A stretch of DNA of 64,000 nt from Chlamydiia bacterium (lineage in GTDB: Bacteria > Chlamydiota > Chlamydiia > Chlamydiales > Simkaniaceae): positions 124,001 through 188,000 of the forward strand of contig JAUIEV010000003.1 in the NCBI GenBank assembly GCA_030429605.1. The letters run 5' to 3'. Below the pieces are notes generated by a model that saw only the letters and a list, made by a program, of their open reading frames with translations, made no database searches and was not told the DNA's origin. Below are positions 26,236 through 34,666 of this stretch, piece by piece. The stretch's first letter is position 1; the number at the start of each line of letters is the position of its first letter. The position numbers were made by a program, and so were the translations under genes.

Positions 26236-27040
26236 ACGCATACCCTGGTATTCTAAGGTCTATTATTTTTGTAACCGGTGCCTTTTCAAATGCTTCTTTT
26301 TCTTGAATGAGTACGTCTCCAAGCATTTCTTTATAATTTGCTATCGATTGTTCGTAATGCTTGTGATGAAGGCGAAGATAGTGCCGTCCATATGGATTTG
26401 TCAACACAAGAACAATTCCTTTTTTTCCCAGTGATGTTTCAGCCAGCATAGAAACATCGATAGCCTCTATAGAACAGACCTCGGTGATTTTATACTGGTG
26501 AAGCGATGTATATATTGTTTTTACTGTGTCGAAAAGTTCTCCTTGAATCGATTCTCCAAATGCACTTGGGACTTGCCCAAGATACATTGTCGGAAGTTTT
26601 TTGGGAGCATAATAGGGACGCATTGGAAATACCCTCCCTTCTTCATCAACTGCAGCATTATATATATCTCCAAAAGCCATAAACGGCTTTCGCATATGAT
26701 ACCGCACAGTCAGTCCATTTGTGTGTTTTTTTGAGACGTGCGCATATCGAATCATAGGGCTTTGCAAGAGGCGCTGTTGAGCTTTTTTCGTATCGAAAAC
26801 ACGGAGTGATGTTGGTTTATCAGAAGAAAGCCCGAGTGTTTCAGAGAGATATGATGTCGACAAACGCTCTGTTGTCCCACTTGATTGGTAGAGTTCGTAA
26901 ATACACTTTGTGTCTCCCTGCTCTCCTTTTATCTTTCGTGCAAGATAGAAGTCTAGGCTCGCTTTTCCTACAAGACCTACACATGTCATTGAGCCAACGA
27001 TAATCAGTAATGCTTTATAAAGTGGAAGTCGTTTCTTCAT
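26216..27040 (-). CDS. ftsQ: Cell division protein FtsQ/DivIB-like
   Basis: 274 residues with a basic start, one membrane segment (about 9-29, LLIIVGSMTCVGLVG) and an extracytoplasmic domain. Following FtsQ order, a POTRA-like part (about 60-120) contains SPMIRYAHVSKKHTNGLTV, and the beta domain contains VDEEGRVFPM, a typical FtsQ segment. FtsQ links early and late divisome proteins. The position directly after the mur genes agrees. Sequence divergence is high, as usual for this family. Confidence 0.85.
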   Translation of the reverse strand: MKKRLPLYKALLIIVGSMTCVGLVGKASLDFYLARKIKGEQGDTKCIYELYQSSGTTERLSTSYLSETLGLSSDKPTSLRVFDTKKAQQRLLQSPMIRYAHVSKKHTNGLTVRYHMRKPFMAFGDIYNAAVDEEGRVFPMRPYYAPKKLPTMYLGQVPSAFGESIQGELFDTVKTIYTSLHQYKITEVCSIEAIDVSMLAETSLGKKGIVLVLTNPYGRHYLRLHHKHYEQSIANYKEMLGDVLIQEKEAFEKAPVTKIIDLRIPGYAYVDESM

Positions 27041-29312
27041 GATGCAACATCGTACGAATCTCTTGGGAGACGCTCGTTATATCTCCTGCCCCTAGAAATA
27101 CAACAACATCTCCTTCTTGTAAGGAAAAAAGCAGCTTTTCGGACAGCTCATTTCTTGGAAGATAAAATCCCGCCCGCAGCTTTGAAACAATAAGTTGATG
27201 ATCGACACCTGGAATCGGCTTTTCTCCTGCTGCATAGACATCAGTTATCACAGCAATATCCGCTTCTTCTAGCGCCTTTGGGAAGTCCTCGTGCACTTCT
27301 TGTAGACGAGAATATCTATGCGGTTGAAGAACTGCTACTATGCGCCGGGTTCCCATTGTTTTTCGCAGCGCATGGAGTGTTGCTGAAACTTCTGTTGGAT
27401 GGTGGGCATAGTCATCGTAAAAGTCAATTCCCATTGCATGCGCAACATGTTCGAGGCGTCTTTTCACTCCTTTATAGGTGCCCCACGTCTTGGTTATCTG
27501 CTCAACGTCAAAGCCGAGCAATGTGCATAGAACAAGCACACCAACGCTATTTAAGAGAAAATGATCACCTTGAAAGGGACATGTAAATGATGTTTTGTCA
27601 CCATTTTCCCACTCAAGGGCAAATTGATCATCTGATTCTTGTATAATGCGTACGTCTGCATCTTCACAAAAACCGTATGAGACTCCATGTGGATTAATAC
27701 TTCGTAGCATTGGATCATCTGCGCACCACACAAGATGGTGTTTTACGTTTGCAATGAACTGTTTATATGCCAAGACCATTTTTTCTTTGCTGCCGTAGTA
27801 GTCTAGGTGGTCATATTCTATATTAGTCAAAATAGCGCTATGGCAAGGTAAACGTAAAAATGAGCCATCGCTTTCATCTGCTTCTACAGCTGCAAATGCC
27901 CCTTTTCCCCATGCTCCATTTTTTTCATAATTTTTTAGAATTCCTCCAACAGCGTACATTGGATCATATCCAGCCTCTTTTAATGAATATGCAAGAAGCG
28001 CCGAAGTTGATGTTTTTCCATGCGTTCCTGCTACCAAGAGGGTCTCTTTCTCTTCACAAAGTACTGCAAGGAGCTCACTTCTGTGGAAAAGAGGGAGAGA
28101 CTTTTTCCTTGCTTTTGCAAATTCCGGATTCTCTTTTTGTATAGCCGTTGAATAGACAACGCGCGCAAAGGATGGAAGATTGCTTTCTTGTTGCGGGAAA
28201 GAAAGCTGCACCCCTTTCTCTTCTAATACGTGAGAAATTTTGGATCGTTTCATATCAGAACCCGAAACAGGAATTCCTTTATCCCTCAAAATGTGAATCA
28301 GCGCACTCATTCCAATGCCTCCGGCACCAATAAAGTGGTACCGCTGAAGACATTCATGTACAGGAATAGCTTTCTCGTGAGAAGGGAAGATGGCTTTTTT
28401 AGAGAGCAGCTTTGCAAACATTTCCTGAAAAGAGGATATGTCACTTTCTTCGAGAAGGAGGGCAGTACCTAATTGAGTCGCAACATAGTTTGCATTATGG
28501 AGCTGGTGATTTCCACTTGCATATGGAAAAGGAATAAAGAGGGTCGGCACCCCATAATGAAGGTGTTCTGCTATCGTTGCAGCACCACTCCGACAAACTG
28601 CTACATCAGCAGCACTCCATGCTTTGTGCATCTCCTGCTCAAACGGCAGAACGTGCGCATCAATACCTTCTAACTCATATTTTCGTTTGAGTGCATCGCA
28701 ATCAGAATGCTTTCCTGCAAGATGAAGAACCTGTACATCTGGTGGAAAGGAAAGCGATTCAAAAATCCTGGCTCCTTGTGAACCTCCCATGACAAGAACG
28801 ACAGGTTGCGTTGCCGTAAATCCATATCCACTTTTTGCTTCTTCTTTCGGGATTTTTTTTGATGCTCTCAGTGGCACTTTAGTAACGTATCCATGTGCAG
28901 CAATCGGAAATTGGGTCAACACTGCATGAGCATGTTTTGAAAAAAACGCATTCACTTTTCCCATGACTGCATTTGGCTCATAGAGAAGTATAGGAATGTT
29001 TTTTGACAGTGCAGCAAGAACGACAGGGAATGAGTGGTACGATCCAAAACCGACGACAGCCTGCGGATTTACTTTTGCAAGAAAACGACGTGCAATAAAA
29101 AAGCCGCGAATGAGCGTTACTATCCCACGAATACTTTTTGGCTCTGCTGACATGATCGAGTGGACTTCATGCATACCCTCTATAATATATTCATTTGCAT
29201 GAAGGCCATGCCCAGCAAAAATAACGTCATCACTCATTGAATCAGCTATCGACACTGCTGGAAAGATATGCCCTCCAGTCCCTCCTGTCGCGAAAATAAA
29301 TGGTCGTTTCAT
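27015..29312 (-). CDS. murG-murC: Fusion of MurG glycosyltransferase and MurC ligase
   Basis: One 765-residue frame holds two cell-wall enzymes. Residues 1-322 are MurG, which adds GlcNAc to lipid I: GGTGGH (10-15), GGSQGA (176-181), RSGAATIAEHL and SGNHQLHNA are present. Residues about 325-765 are MurC, which adds L-Ala to UDP-MurNAc: FIGAGGIGMSAL, P-loop GTHGKTST (429-436), EADESDGSF and the YDDYAHHPTEV segment. The junction CLQRYHFIGAGG leaves almost no linker. In Chlamydia murC is fused to ddl instead; no ddl domain follows here. ATGA overlap with ftsW. The frame is uninterrupted, so this is a true fusion in this sequence. Confidence 0.95.
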   Translation of the reverse strand: MKRPFIFATGGTGGHIFPAVSIADSMSDDVIFAGHGLHANEYIIEGMHEVHSIMSAEPKSIRGIVTLIRGFFIARRFLAKVNPQAVVGFGSYHSFPVVLAALSKNIPILLYEPNAVMGKVNAFFSKHAHAVLTQFPIAAHGYVTKVPLRASKKIPKEEAKSGYGFTATQPVVLVMGGSQGARIFESLSFPPDVQVLHLAGKHSDCDALKRKYELEGIDAHVLPFEQEMHKAWSAADVAVCRSGAATIAEHLHYGVPTLFIPFPYASGNHQLHNANYVATQLGTALLLEESDISSFQEMFAKLLSKKAIFPSHEKAIPVHECLQRYHFIGAGGIGMSALIHILRDKGIPVSGSDMKRSKISHVLEEKGVQLSFPQQESNLPSFARVVYSTAIQKENPEFAKARKKSLPLFHRSELLAVLCEEKETLLVAGTHGKTSTSALLAYSLKEAGYDPMYAVGGILKNYEKNGAWGKGAFAAVEADESDGSFLRLPCHSAILTNIEYDHLDYYGSKEKMVLAYKQFIANVKHHLVWCADDPMLRSINPHGVSYGFCEDADVRIIQESDDQFALEWENGDKTSFTCPFQGDHFLLNSVGVLVLCTLLGFDVEQITKTWGTYKGVKRRLEHVAHAMGIDFYDDYAHHPTEVSATLHALRKTMGTRRIVAVLQPHRYSRLQEVHEDFPKALEEADIAVITDVYAAGEKPIPGVDHQLIVSKLRAGFYLPRNELSEKLLFSLQEGDVVVFLGAGDITSVSQEIRTMLHHEETTSTL

Positions 29313-30409
29313 ACTTTTTTCACTACTCGTTTTTCTTGCGCAACAGACACTATAAATGCAATTGCCATACAGTTAACAATAAGCGAGCTTCCACCTTGAC
29401 TCATAAATGGAAGTGTCGTCCCTGTACTCGGAAGTAATCCGGATACAATTCCTAAATTGAGAAATGCCTGAAACCCTATCAAAAAAGTCATGATAGTTGC
29501 AAGGTAATACCCTTCTTCATCTTTTGCTGAAAGTGCAATAGAATACCCAAATATCTGCAATCCAATGTAAATGCTGATCAGGGTAAGTACGCCAACAAAT
29601 CCAAATTCTTCAGCAAGTATGGCTCCAATGTAATCATTATTAGCTTCAGGCAAGTAATTGAGTTTTTGCATACTTTGCCCTGGACCAACTCCAAAAATTT
29701 GTCCTGATCCTGCTGCAATTTTTGCTTGGTATGGCTGATGACCTTTTCCCAAAAGGTCAAGTTCTGGATGCAAAAATATTTGTATTCTATCAGAGACGTG
29801 CTTCATTTGTGATGCAAATGATGCTCCAACAAGGCAAACAATGCCAATCGGCACAGCCCAAAACACAGCACGAATTCGAGTAATATAAAGCAATGTACAC
29901 AAGATACAGAGAAGAATAAAAACAGTGCCATTATCAGGCTCAAAAAGAATGAGAGGAAGTGGAGTGAGGACCACACTTAAAAACGTCAAAAAGCCCATGA
30001 AGGAAGAGTGTGTTTTGTATCGCCTTAACGAATACACAAAAAATAGTGGAAGAATAATCTTTACAAATTCACTTGGTTGGAGCGTAAAGGGTCCAATTCC
30101 AATCCAGCGCCTTGCTCCATTACTCTCCTGACCTATGCCGGGAAGAAGAGTAAGTGCAAGTAAGAAAAGAATTGCACCAAACAAAAGGGGGCTGACTTCA
30201 ATAAGTTCTTTGTACCCTATTCGAATAATTGCAAGTGCAAGCACAATACCAAAACTCACAAAAATACACTGTCTTAACAAGGCGTAATATACGCTCGTTG
30301 AGAGTGAACGGTCTAAAATGTCTGCAGATGTGGTGTCAAAAATAAGTATGAGACCAATTGCAATGAGAATACCTGTACAAACAACAAGAAAAACACTTGG
30401 CTTATTCAA
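29309..30409 (-). CDS. ftsW: Peptidoglycan glycosyltransferase FtsW
   Basis: SEDS-family membrane glycan polymerase for septal peptidoglycan. 366 residues with about ten membrane segments. Family blocks are clear: PSEFVKIILPLFFVYSL near 113, a GKGHQPYQAKIAAGSG loop and LPFMSQGGSSL near the end. The frame opens with TTG (30409), and no in-frame ATG precedes the first membrane helix, so TTG seems to be the start. It overlaps the LysM gene by eight bases. Confidence 0.95.
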   Translation of the reverse strand: MNKPSVFLVVCTGILIAIGLILIFDTTSADILDRSLSTSVYYALLRQCIFVSFGIVLALAIIRIGYKELIEVSPLLFGAILFLLALTLLPGIGQESNGARRWIGIGPFTLQPSEFVKIILPLFFVYSLRRYKTHSSFMGFLTFLSVVLTPLPLILFEPDNGTVFILLCILCTLLYITRIRAVFWAVPIGIVCLVGASFASQMKHVSDRIQIFLHPELDLLGKGHQPYQAKIAAGSGQIFGVGPGQSMQKLNYLPEANNDYIGAILAEEFGFVGVLTLISIYIGLQIFGYSIALSAKDEEGYYLATIMTFLIGFQAFLNLGIVSGLLPSTGTTLPFMSQGGSSLIVNCMAIAFIVSVAQEKRVVKKV

Positions 30410-31064
30410 TGCGTAGTCTATCTCCAGGTCGAAGCCGTTTAGCTTTTGCTTCGTCCATGTTATTTAATCGAAGCAAATCTTCTACCTGAATATTGTTTTT
30501 CTTGGCAATAGACCAGGGGTTATCTCCCCCTTTTACAACATAGAACTTCCCACTCACTTTTTTCTCAGCTTTTGCCTTTGCAATGTGCTTTTTTGAGCGT
30601 GGAATTTTTAGCTTTTGCCCAATTCGAAGATTTGTTGACTGCATGTTATTTTCTTTCATGATGCTTTCAACAGAAACACCATGTGATCGGGCAATCTTCT
30701 CGAGCATATCACCTTTCACTACAGTGATTGTTTTCACTGATTCTTCATGAGGAAGTTTTTTCGGTTTTGGTGCTTCAGGTTGTTTCTGAACGAGAGTCTG
30801 TTTTTTTTCTTGTACTTTAGGCTTTTCTGCAGTTTTTTGTGAGAGGACTTCAGAATACTTGTTTAATACATCATCGATTGTATCGCCACCTTGAGGCACT
30901 TTTGGCGCAGCTACCACCTGCTTCTCAGCCTCTTTTTGAGGCACTCTTTCTTTCACCTGGACAATGTGAGGACCTGGTTCATTTTGAACCGCCGTCATGA
31001 ATAATACAACAAGGAGGGCTGCATTTAGAAGCACAGCTATGATAATAGTATCTCTTCGGCTCAT
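30402..31064 (-). CDS. nlpD: LysM-domain envelope protein (NlpD-like)
   Basis: 220 residues: a membrane anchor at about 8-25 (IIAVLLNAALLVVLFMTAV), a Lys/Pro/Glu-rich spacer and two LysM repeats (about 112-158 and 171-220). Each ends in GQKLKIP or GDRLRIE. LysM binds peptidoglycan glycan strands. There is no M23 peptidase-like domain as in E. coli NlpD, so the name follows the chlamydial gene at this locus. It probably tethers or activates wall enzymes at the division plane. Confidence 0.88.
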   Translation of the reverse strand: MSRRDTIIIAVLLNAALLVVLFMTAVQNEPGPHIVQVKERVPQKEAEKQVVAAPKVPQGGDTIDDVLNKYSEVLSQKTAEKPKVQEKKQTLVQKQPEAPKPKKLPHEESVKTITVVKGDMLEKIARSHGVSVESIMKENNMQSTNLRIGQKLKIPRSKKHIAKAKAEKKVSGKFYVVKGGDNPWSIAKKNNIQVEDLLRLNNMDEAKAKRLRPGDRLRIE

Positions 31065-31077
31065 GGTATTCCCGCTC

Positions 31078-32256
31078 TCAAAACAGCGTATACTGCAATT
31101 CTTCTTCTTTCTTTACATTCAGCGAATGAACGCATTGCTGAAACACTCGTCCCCTTTCTTCAAAGTTTACAAACATGTCTAAACTTGAGCATCCAGGAGA
31201 CAAAAGCACAACATCACCTCGCTTTGCACCAGCATACGCTTTTTGAACTGCTTCTTCAAGTGTTAAAACAGGATCAACGCGTAGGTGCGGCGAAAGCTCT
31301 TGAACAATTCGCTCCTTTGCTTCTCCTATCGCATAGATAGTTTCTATACGATATTCTGGAGCAATAAGTGGCAAAAATGATTCATTTTTTCCTCTTCCTC
31401 CAAGTATGAGATGTACACTTGTAGAGAGGGTTTTAATTGCATGCTGTACAGCTGCGACATTCGTTCCCTTACTATCATCATAAAAGGAAATCCCTTCAAG
31501 TCTTTTTACACACTGTAGTCGATGAGGCAGTTGAGTGAACGTTGCTGCCTTTTCTTTAAATACGTCAAGAGGAAGGCCTGAAAGCTTCCATGCAAATGTT
31601 TCATTCAATGAAAGCCCCTCTTCTTCAATGACAGCACTTCCGGATGACACAGCACTCCCCCATTGCATTTTTACTTCGTTCCCGACAAAAAAAGGCGCTC
31701 CCTCTTTTAATGCATGTTTCATCCGAAATTTTGCCTGCGCATATTCTTCCATTGATTCATATCTATCAAGATGGTCTGGAGAAAGATTCAGAAGAGCTCC
31801 AGCTGAGAGAACAGGCTCATACATTGTCTCTAATTGATATGAACTGAGCTCTGCAACAAGAGTATATGTTTCATCGTGGTCGAGAAGTGCTTCAGAGAGT
31901 GGATACCCGTTATTTCCACACGCAACTGCGCGAGGCAAAACGTGTGCTGTTAGTGTTGTGACAGTGGACTTACCATTTGTACCAGTCACTCCAATGACAG
32001 TATGTTTGCAGTGTTTTAAGGCAAATGCAGCTTCTCCAATCCATGGAATATTTCGTTGTATTGCATGCTTGATTTGAGGGTGATTACTTGAAACACCAGG
32101 TGAAAGAACATAGAGATCTACATCAGGAACATATGTCCTTTCCGGCAATCCCTTCGCTTTTTCTTTATCAATACAGACATATTCGTATCCCATGGCTTCG
32201 CACAAACGCTGTGCAGCAAGACCACTTTTTCCCATTCCAACAAGAACAATCTTCAC
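31078..32256 (-). CDS. murD: UDP-N-acetylmuramoylalanine-D-glutamate ligase
   Basis: Adds D-Glu to UDP-MurNAc-L-Ala. The GTG at 32256 gives VKIVLVGMGKSGLAAQRL, the normal start (392 residues). AGTAGG lies six bases upstream, eight bases after the mraY stop. P-loop VTGTNGKSTVTTL, LNLSPDHLDRY and the DDSKGTN segment are visible. A longer TTG/ATG frame would overlap mraY and is not needed. Confidence 0.95.
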   Translation of the reverse strand: MKIVLVGMGKSGLAAQRLCEAMGYEYVCIDKEKAKGLPERTYVPDVDLYVLSPGVSSNHPQIKHAIQRNIPWIGEAAFALKHCKHTVIGVTGTNGKSTVTTLTAHVLPRAVACGNNGYPLSEALLDHDETYTLVAELSSYQLETMYEPVLSAGALLNLSPDHLDRYESMEEYAQAKFRMKHALKEGAPFFVGNEVKMQWGSAVSSGSAVIEEEGLSLNETFAWKLSGLPLDVFKEKAATFTQLPHRLQCVKRLEGISFYDDSKGTNVAAVQHAIKTLSTSVHLILGGRGKNESFLPLIAPEYRIETIYAIGEAKERIVQELSPHLRVDPVLTLEEAVQKAYAGAKRGDVVLLSPGCSSLDMFVNFEERGRVFQQCVHSLNVKKEEELQYTLF

Positions 32257-32263
32257 ATCCAAC

Positions 32264-33379
32264 CTACTGAAATTTAAGTGTTGAAACGCCAATAAGCGCG
32301 AGTAAAAGTCCAATTATCCAAAATCGAAGAACGACTTTTGTTTCAGGCCATCCAAGGTATTCAAAATGATGATGCAAAGGGGCGCACAAGAAAATCCGTT
32401 TTTTTCCTCTGTATCGATAACTCAGTACTTGTAGAATCACAGACATCGTTTCTGCAACGAAGACCCCTCCAATGATTGCAAACAGCAATTCTCTTCGTAA
32501 AATAATCCCTGCTATACCTAGGATCCCCCCTAACGTTAATGATCCTATATCTCCCATAAATACTTGTGCAGGATGGCCATTATACCATAGAAATCCTAAA
32601 CACGCTCCTGCAGCAGCACTCATATAAACGGCCACTTCACCTGCCCCTTCGATGTAAATGATATTAAGATAGCTCGCGATCTTTGCATTATTTGAAAGAA
32701 ATCCAAAAAGAGCAAATACAACAGCTACCATAACAACAAGTCCACTCGCTAGACCATCAAGACCATCAGTTAGGTTGACTGCATTTGATGCACCAACAAC
32801 AACAAAAGAGGAAACCAATAAAAATATACACGCTCCAAAAAGTCCTCGGACAAAGAGAGGGTGTTTGTAGAAAGGGATAAAATATACAATATCCTGATGA
32901 ACTATATGTCCGTACATCAGAAGGCTTATTGCGAACGCTATACCACATTGCAGCAGAAATTTTTGTCGAGAGGTGAGGCCCTGAGAGGTCGCCTTTTTCA
33001 TTTTTAGGTAGTCATCAATTCCACCAATAATCCCAAGAGAAACCGTTACAAAAGCAAGAGCCCACGTCTCCCACGCACCTACGTCCATAAAGAGGAGCAG
33101 CGATAAAAGCATACCGGCGAGAATAAGTACTCCCCCCATTGTCGGTGTTTCTTTCTTTTTCTCATGTAGCTCTTTTAGCGCCGGCACATCTTCCAAACGA
33201 GAAACAGCTTGACCAACACGCAGCTCGTACAGCTTTTTAATAAAGCGAGGCCCTAAAAGAATAGTGAAGATAAGTGTCGTTAATGCACTTAAAACCATTC
33301 GTGTCGAAACATAGCTGAACACGGCAGGAATGTGTATACCAAACAGCTTTGAAAGCAAGGTAAGTATTATGAGGAGCAT
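32264..33379 (-). CDS. mraY: Phospho-N-acetylmuramoyl-pentapeptide transferase
   Basis: Integral membrane enzyme that makes lipid I. 371 residues from the ATG at 33379, which has GGAGG seven bases upstream; the frame opens further up but without such a site. About ten membrane segments. Catalytic blocks NLTDGLDGLASG and the metal/histidine motif LCAPLHHHFEYLGW are present, and the cytoplasmic KKKETPTMGG is conserved. The start overlaps the murF end by 13 bases. Confidence 0.96.
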   Translation of the reverse strand: MLLIILTLLSKLFGIHIPAVFSYVSTRMVLSALTTLIFTILLGPRFIKKLYELRVGQAVSRLEDVPALKELHEKKKETPTMGGVLILAGMLLSLLLFMDVGAWETWALAFVTVSLGIIGGIDDYLKMKKATSQGLTSRQKFLLQCGIAFAISLLMYGHIVHQDIVYFIPFYKHPLFVRGLFGACIFLLVSSFVVVGASNAVNLTDGLDGLASGLVVMVAVVFALFGFLSNNAKIASYLNIIYIEGAGEVAVYMSAAAGACLGFLWYNGHPAQVFMGDIGSLTLGGILGIAGIILRRELLFAIIGGVFVAETMSVILQVLSYRYRGKKRIFLCAPLHHHFEYLGWPETKVVLRFWIIGLLLALIGVSTLKFQ

Positions 33380-34578
33380 GGCACAACCTCCCACAGTCGC
33401 TCTGAGTTAGAACCTTTTACCAAAACAACATCATTTTCTTGCACAAGATCCATCAACGCGTGTACGGCCTCTTTTTTTGAAGGGTACCAACTCCCTTCTT
33501 TTCCACTTTTTGTAAACTCATGAAAAAAGAGTTTCATGTCTTCACCATAACAGACGAGTTGATCAAGGTATTTTGCTGCATGGTTACCCATTTCTGCGTG
33601 TATTTTTCCTGATGCTGCACCAAGTTCAGCCATTTGACTCAAAAGTGCAATTTTTCGCCCCTCTTTTTTCGGAACACTTTGGAGCGCTGCGAGCAATGCT
33701 TCAGGTATAGAATTATACGAGTCAGATAACCAATATACACCGTCATGTGTTGAGAGTGAAAATCGTTTTTCATCTATTTTTTTTGGTACTGCAGCAAGCG
33801 CTTTCTCACGATCGACACCATAGTATTCAGCTATTGCAAGTGCAACAGATGCATTATTATGAAAGTGGGCAGGCAACGGGTCCAACTCTGGAAAGTGAGT
33901 GAATTTCACGGATTCAGCACCCACTGCCAAAAATGGATACGCCTCAACACTTTCACCAATAAATTTTTTCTTGGTCTTCGGAGAGGTGAAAATCTCCCCT
34001 TTTGCGCGTGCAATTGCTTCAATAGATCCTAAGAATTCGAGGTGTGCGCGCCCTATCATTGTAATTGCTGCAACTTCTGGCGGTGCTATTGAAACAAGAT
34101 TTGCAATTTCTCCTTGTTGACTCATTCCCATTTCAAAAACATACAGTTCAGCGTCTTTTCTCATGTTGATGAGAGCGGCAGGAAGTCCAATTTGGCTATT
34201 ACGTGTTCCTGGAGATTTTTCTACATCATATTTCGTCGAAAGCATGGCATGCGTGTACTCTTTTGTCGTTGTTTTTCCGCATGAGCCTGTAATGGCCACA
34301 ACTCTCATATCGTGCTCAGATACTGCATAGCGGGCGGTTGCATGCAGCGTCGCAAGCGCATCCTCAACTCTATAACATTCAAGACCATACGTTTCCCCTG
34401 AATAGGATGTAGATATGACAGCTGCCTGTGCCCCATGGTTTTTTGCATCTTCTAAAAAAGAGTGTCCGTCAACTTTGGCTCCCGGAAGAGCAAAAAAAAC
34501 AACTCCATCAACACACTCATTACTTCGAAACGCGACTTTATCTCTCAGACAACGTTTAAATAGTTCATTTTTATCCAT
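33367..34578 (-). CDS. murF: UDP-MurNAc-tripeptide-D-Ala-D-Ala ligase
   Basis: Adds the D-Ala-D-Ala dipeptide. 403 residues with P-loop AITGSCGKTTTKEY, EMGMSQQGEIANL and SDSYNSIPEALLAAL. First gene of the cell-wall operon. Its likely promoter lies just upstream on the minus strand (TTCAAG 34622-34617, 16 bases, AATAAT 34600-34595). Ddl, which would supply its substrate, is not in this window. Confidence 0.95.
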   Translation of the reverse strand: MDKNELFKRCLRDKVAFRSNECVDGVVFFALPGAKVDGHSFLEDAKNHGAQAAVISTSYSGETYGLECYRVEDALATLHATARYAVSEHDMRVVAITGSCGKTTTKEYTHAMLSTKYDVEKSPGTRNSQIGLPAALINMRKDAELYVFEMGMSQQGEIANLVSIAPPEVAAITMIGRAHLEFLGSIEAIARAKGEIFTSPKTKKKFIGESVEAYPFLAVGAESVKFTHFPELDPLPAHFHNNASVALAIAEYYGVDREKALAAVPKKIDEKRFSLSTHDGVYWLSDSYNSIPEALLAALQSVPKKEGRKIALLSQMAELGAASGKIHAEMGNHAAKYLDQLVCYGEDMKLFFHEFTKSGKEGSWYPSKKEAVHALMDLVQENDVVLVKGSNSERLWEVVPCSS

Positions 34579-34594
34579 AAGCCACTTATTACCA

Positions 34595-34622
34595 ATTATT
34601 TACTAAAACGTGTAATCTTGAA
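34595..34622 (-). promoter_or_regulatory. Putative promoter of the murF operon
   Basis: On the minus strand TTCAAG and AATAAT, separated by 16 bases. Its -35 shares bases with the -35 of the opposite promoter (TTGAAT 34618-34623), so the two would compete. Moderate match only. Confidence 0.35.
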
Positions 34623-34646
34623 TTTTAATTTTAATGATGGTATAAT
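34618..34646 (+). promoter_or_regulatory. Promoter of the CE-clan protease candidate
   Basis: TTGAAT (34618-34623), exactly 17 bases, TATAAT (34641-34646): near-consensus. The ribosome site GAGGAG (34656-34661) follows, then the ATG at 34667. This is the best promoter in the window. Confidence 0.75.
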
Positions 34647-34666
34647 ATACGTAACGAGGAGTATTA

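Noticed and set aside
27970-28345. Possible assembly artefact joining murG and murC
   Set aside because: The frame is open throughout with normal codon use, and murG and murC are neighbours in related genomes, so a simple gene fusion explains it.
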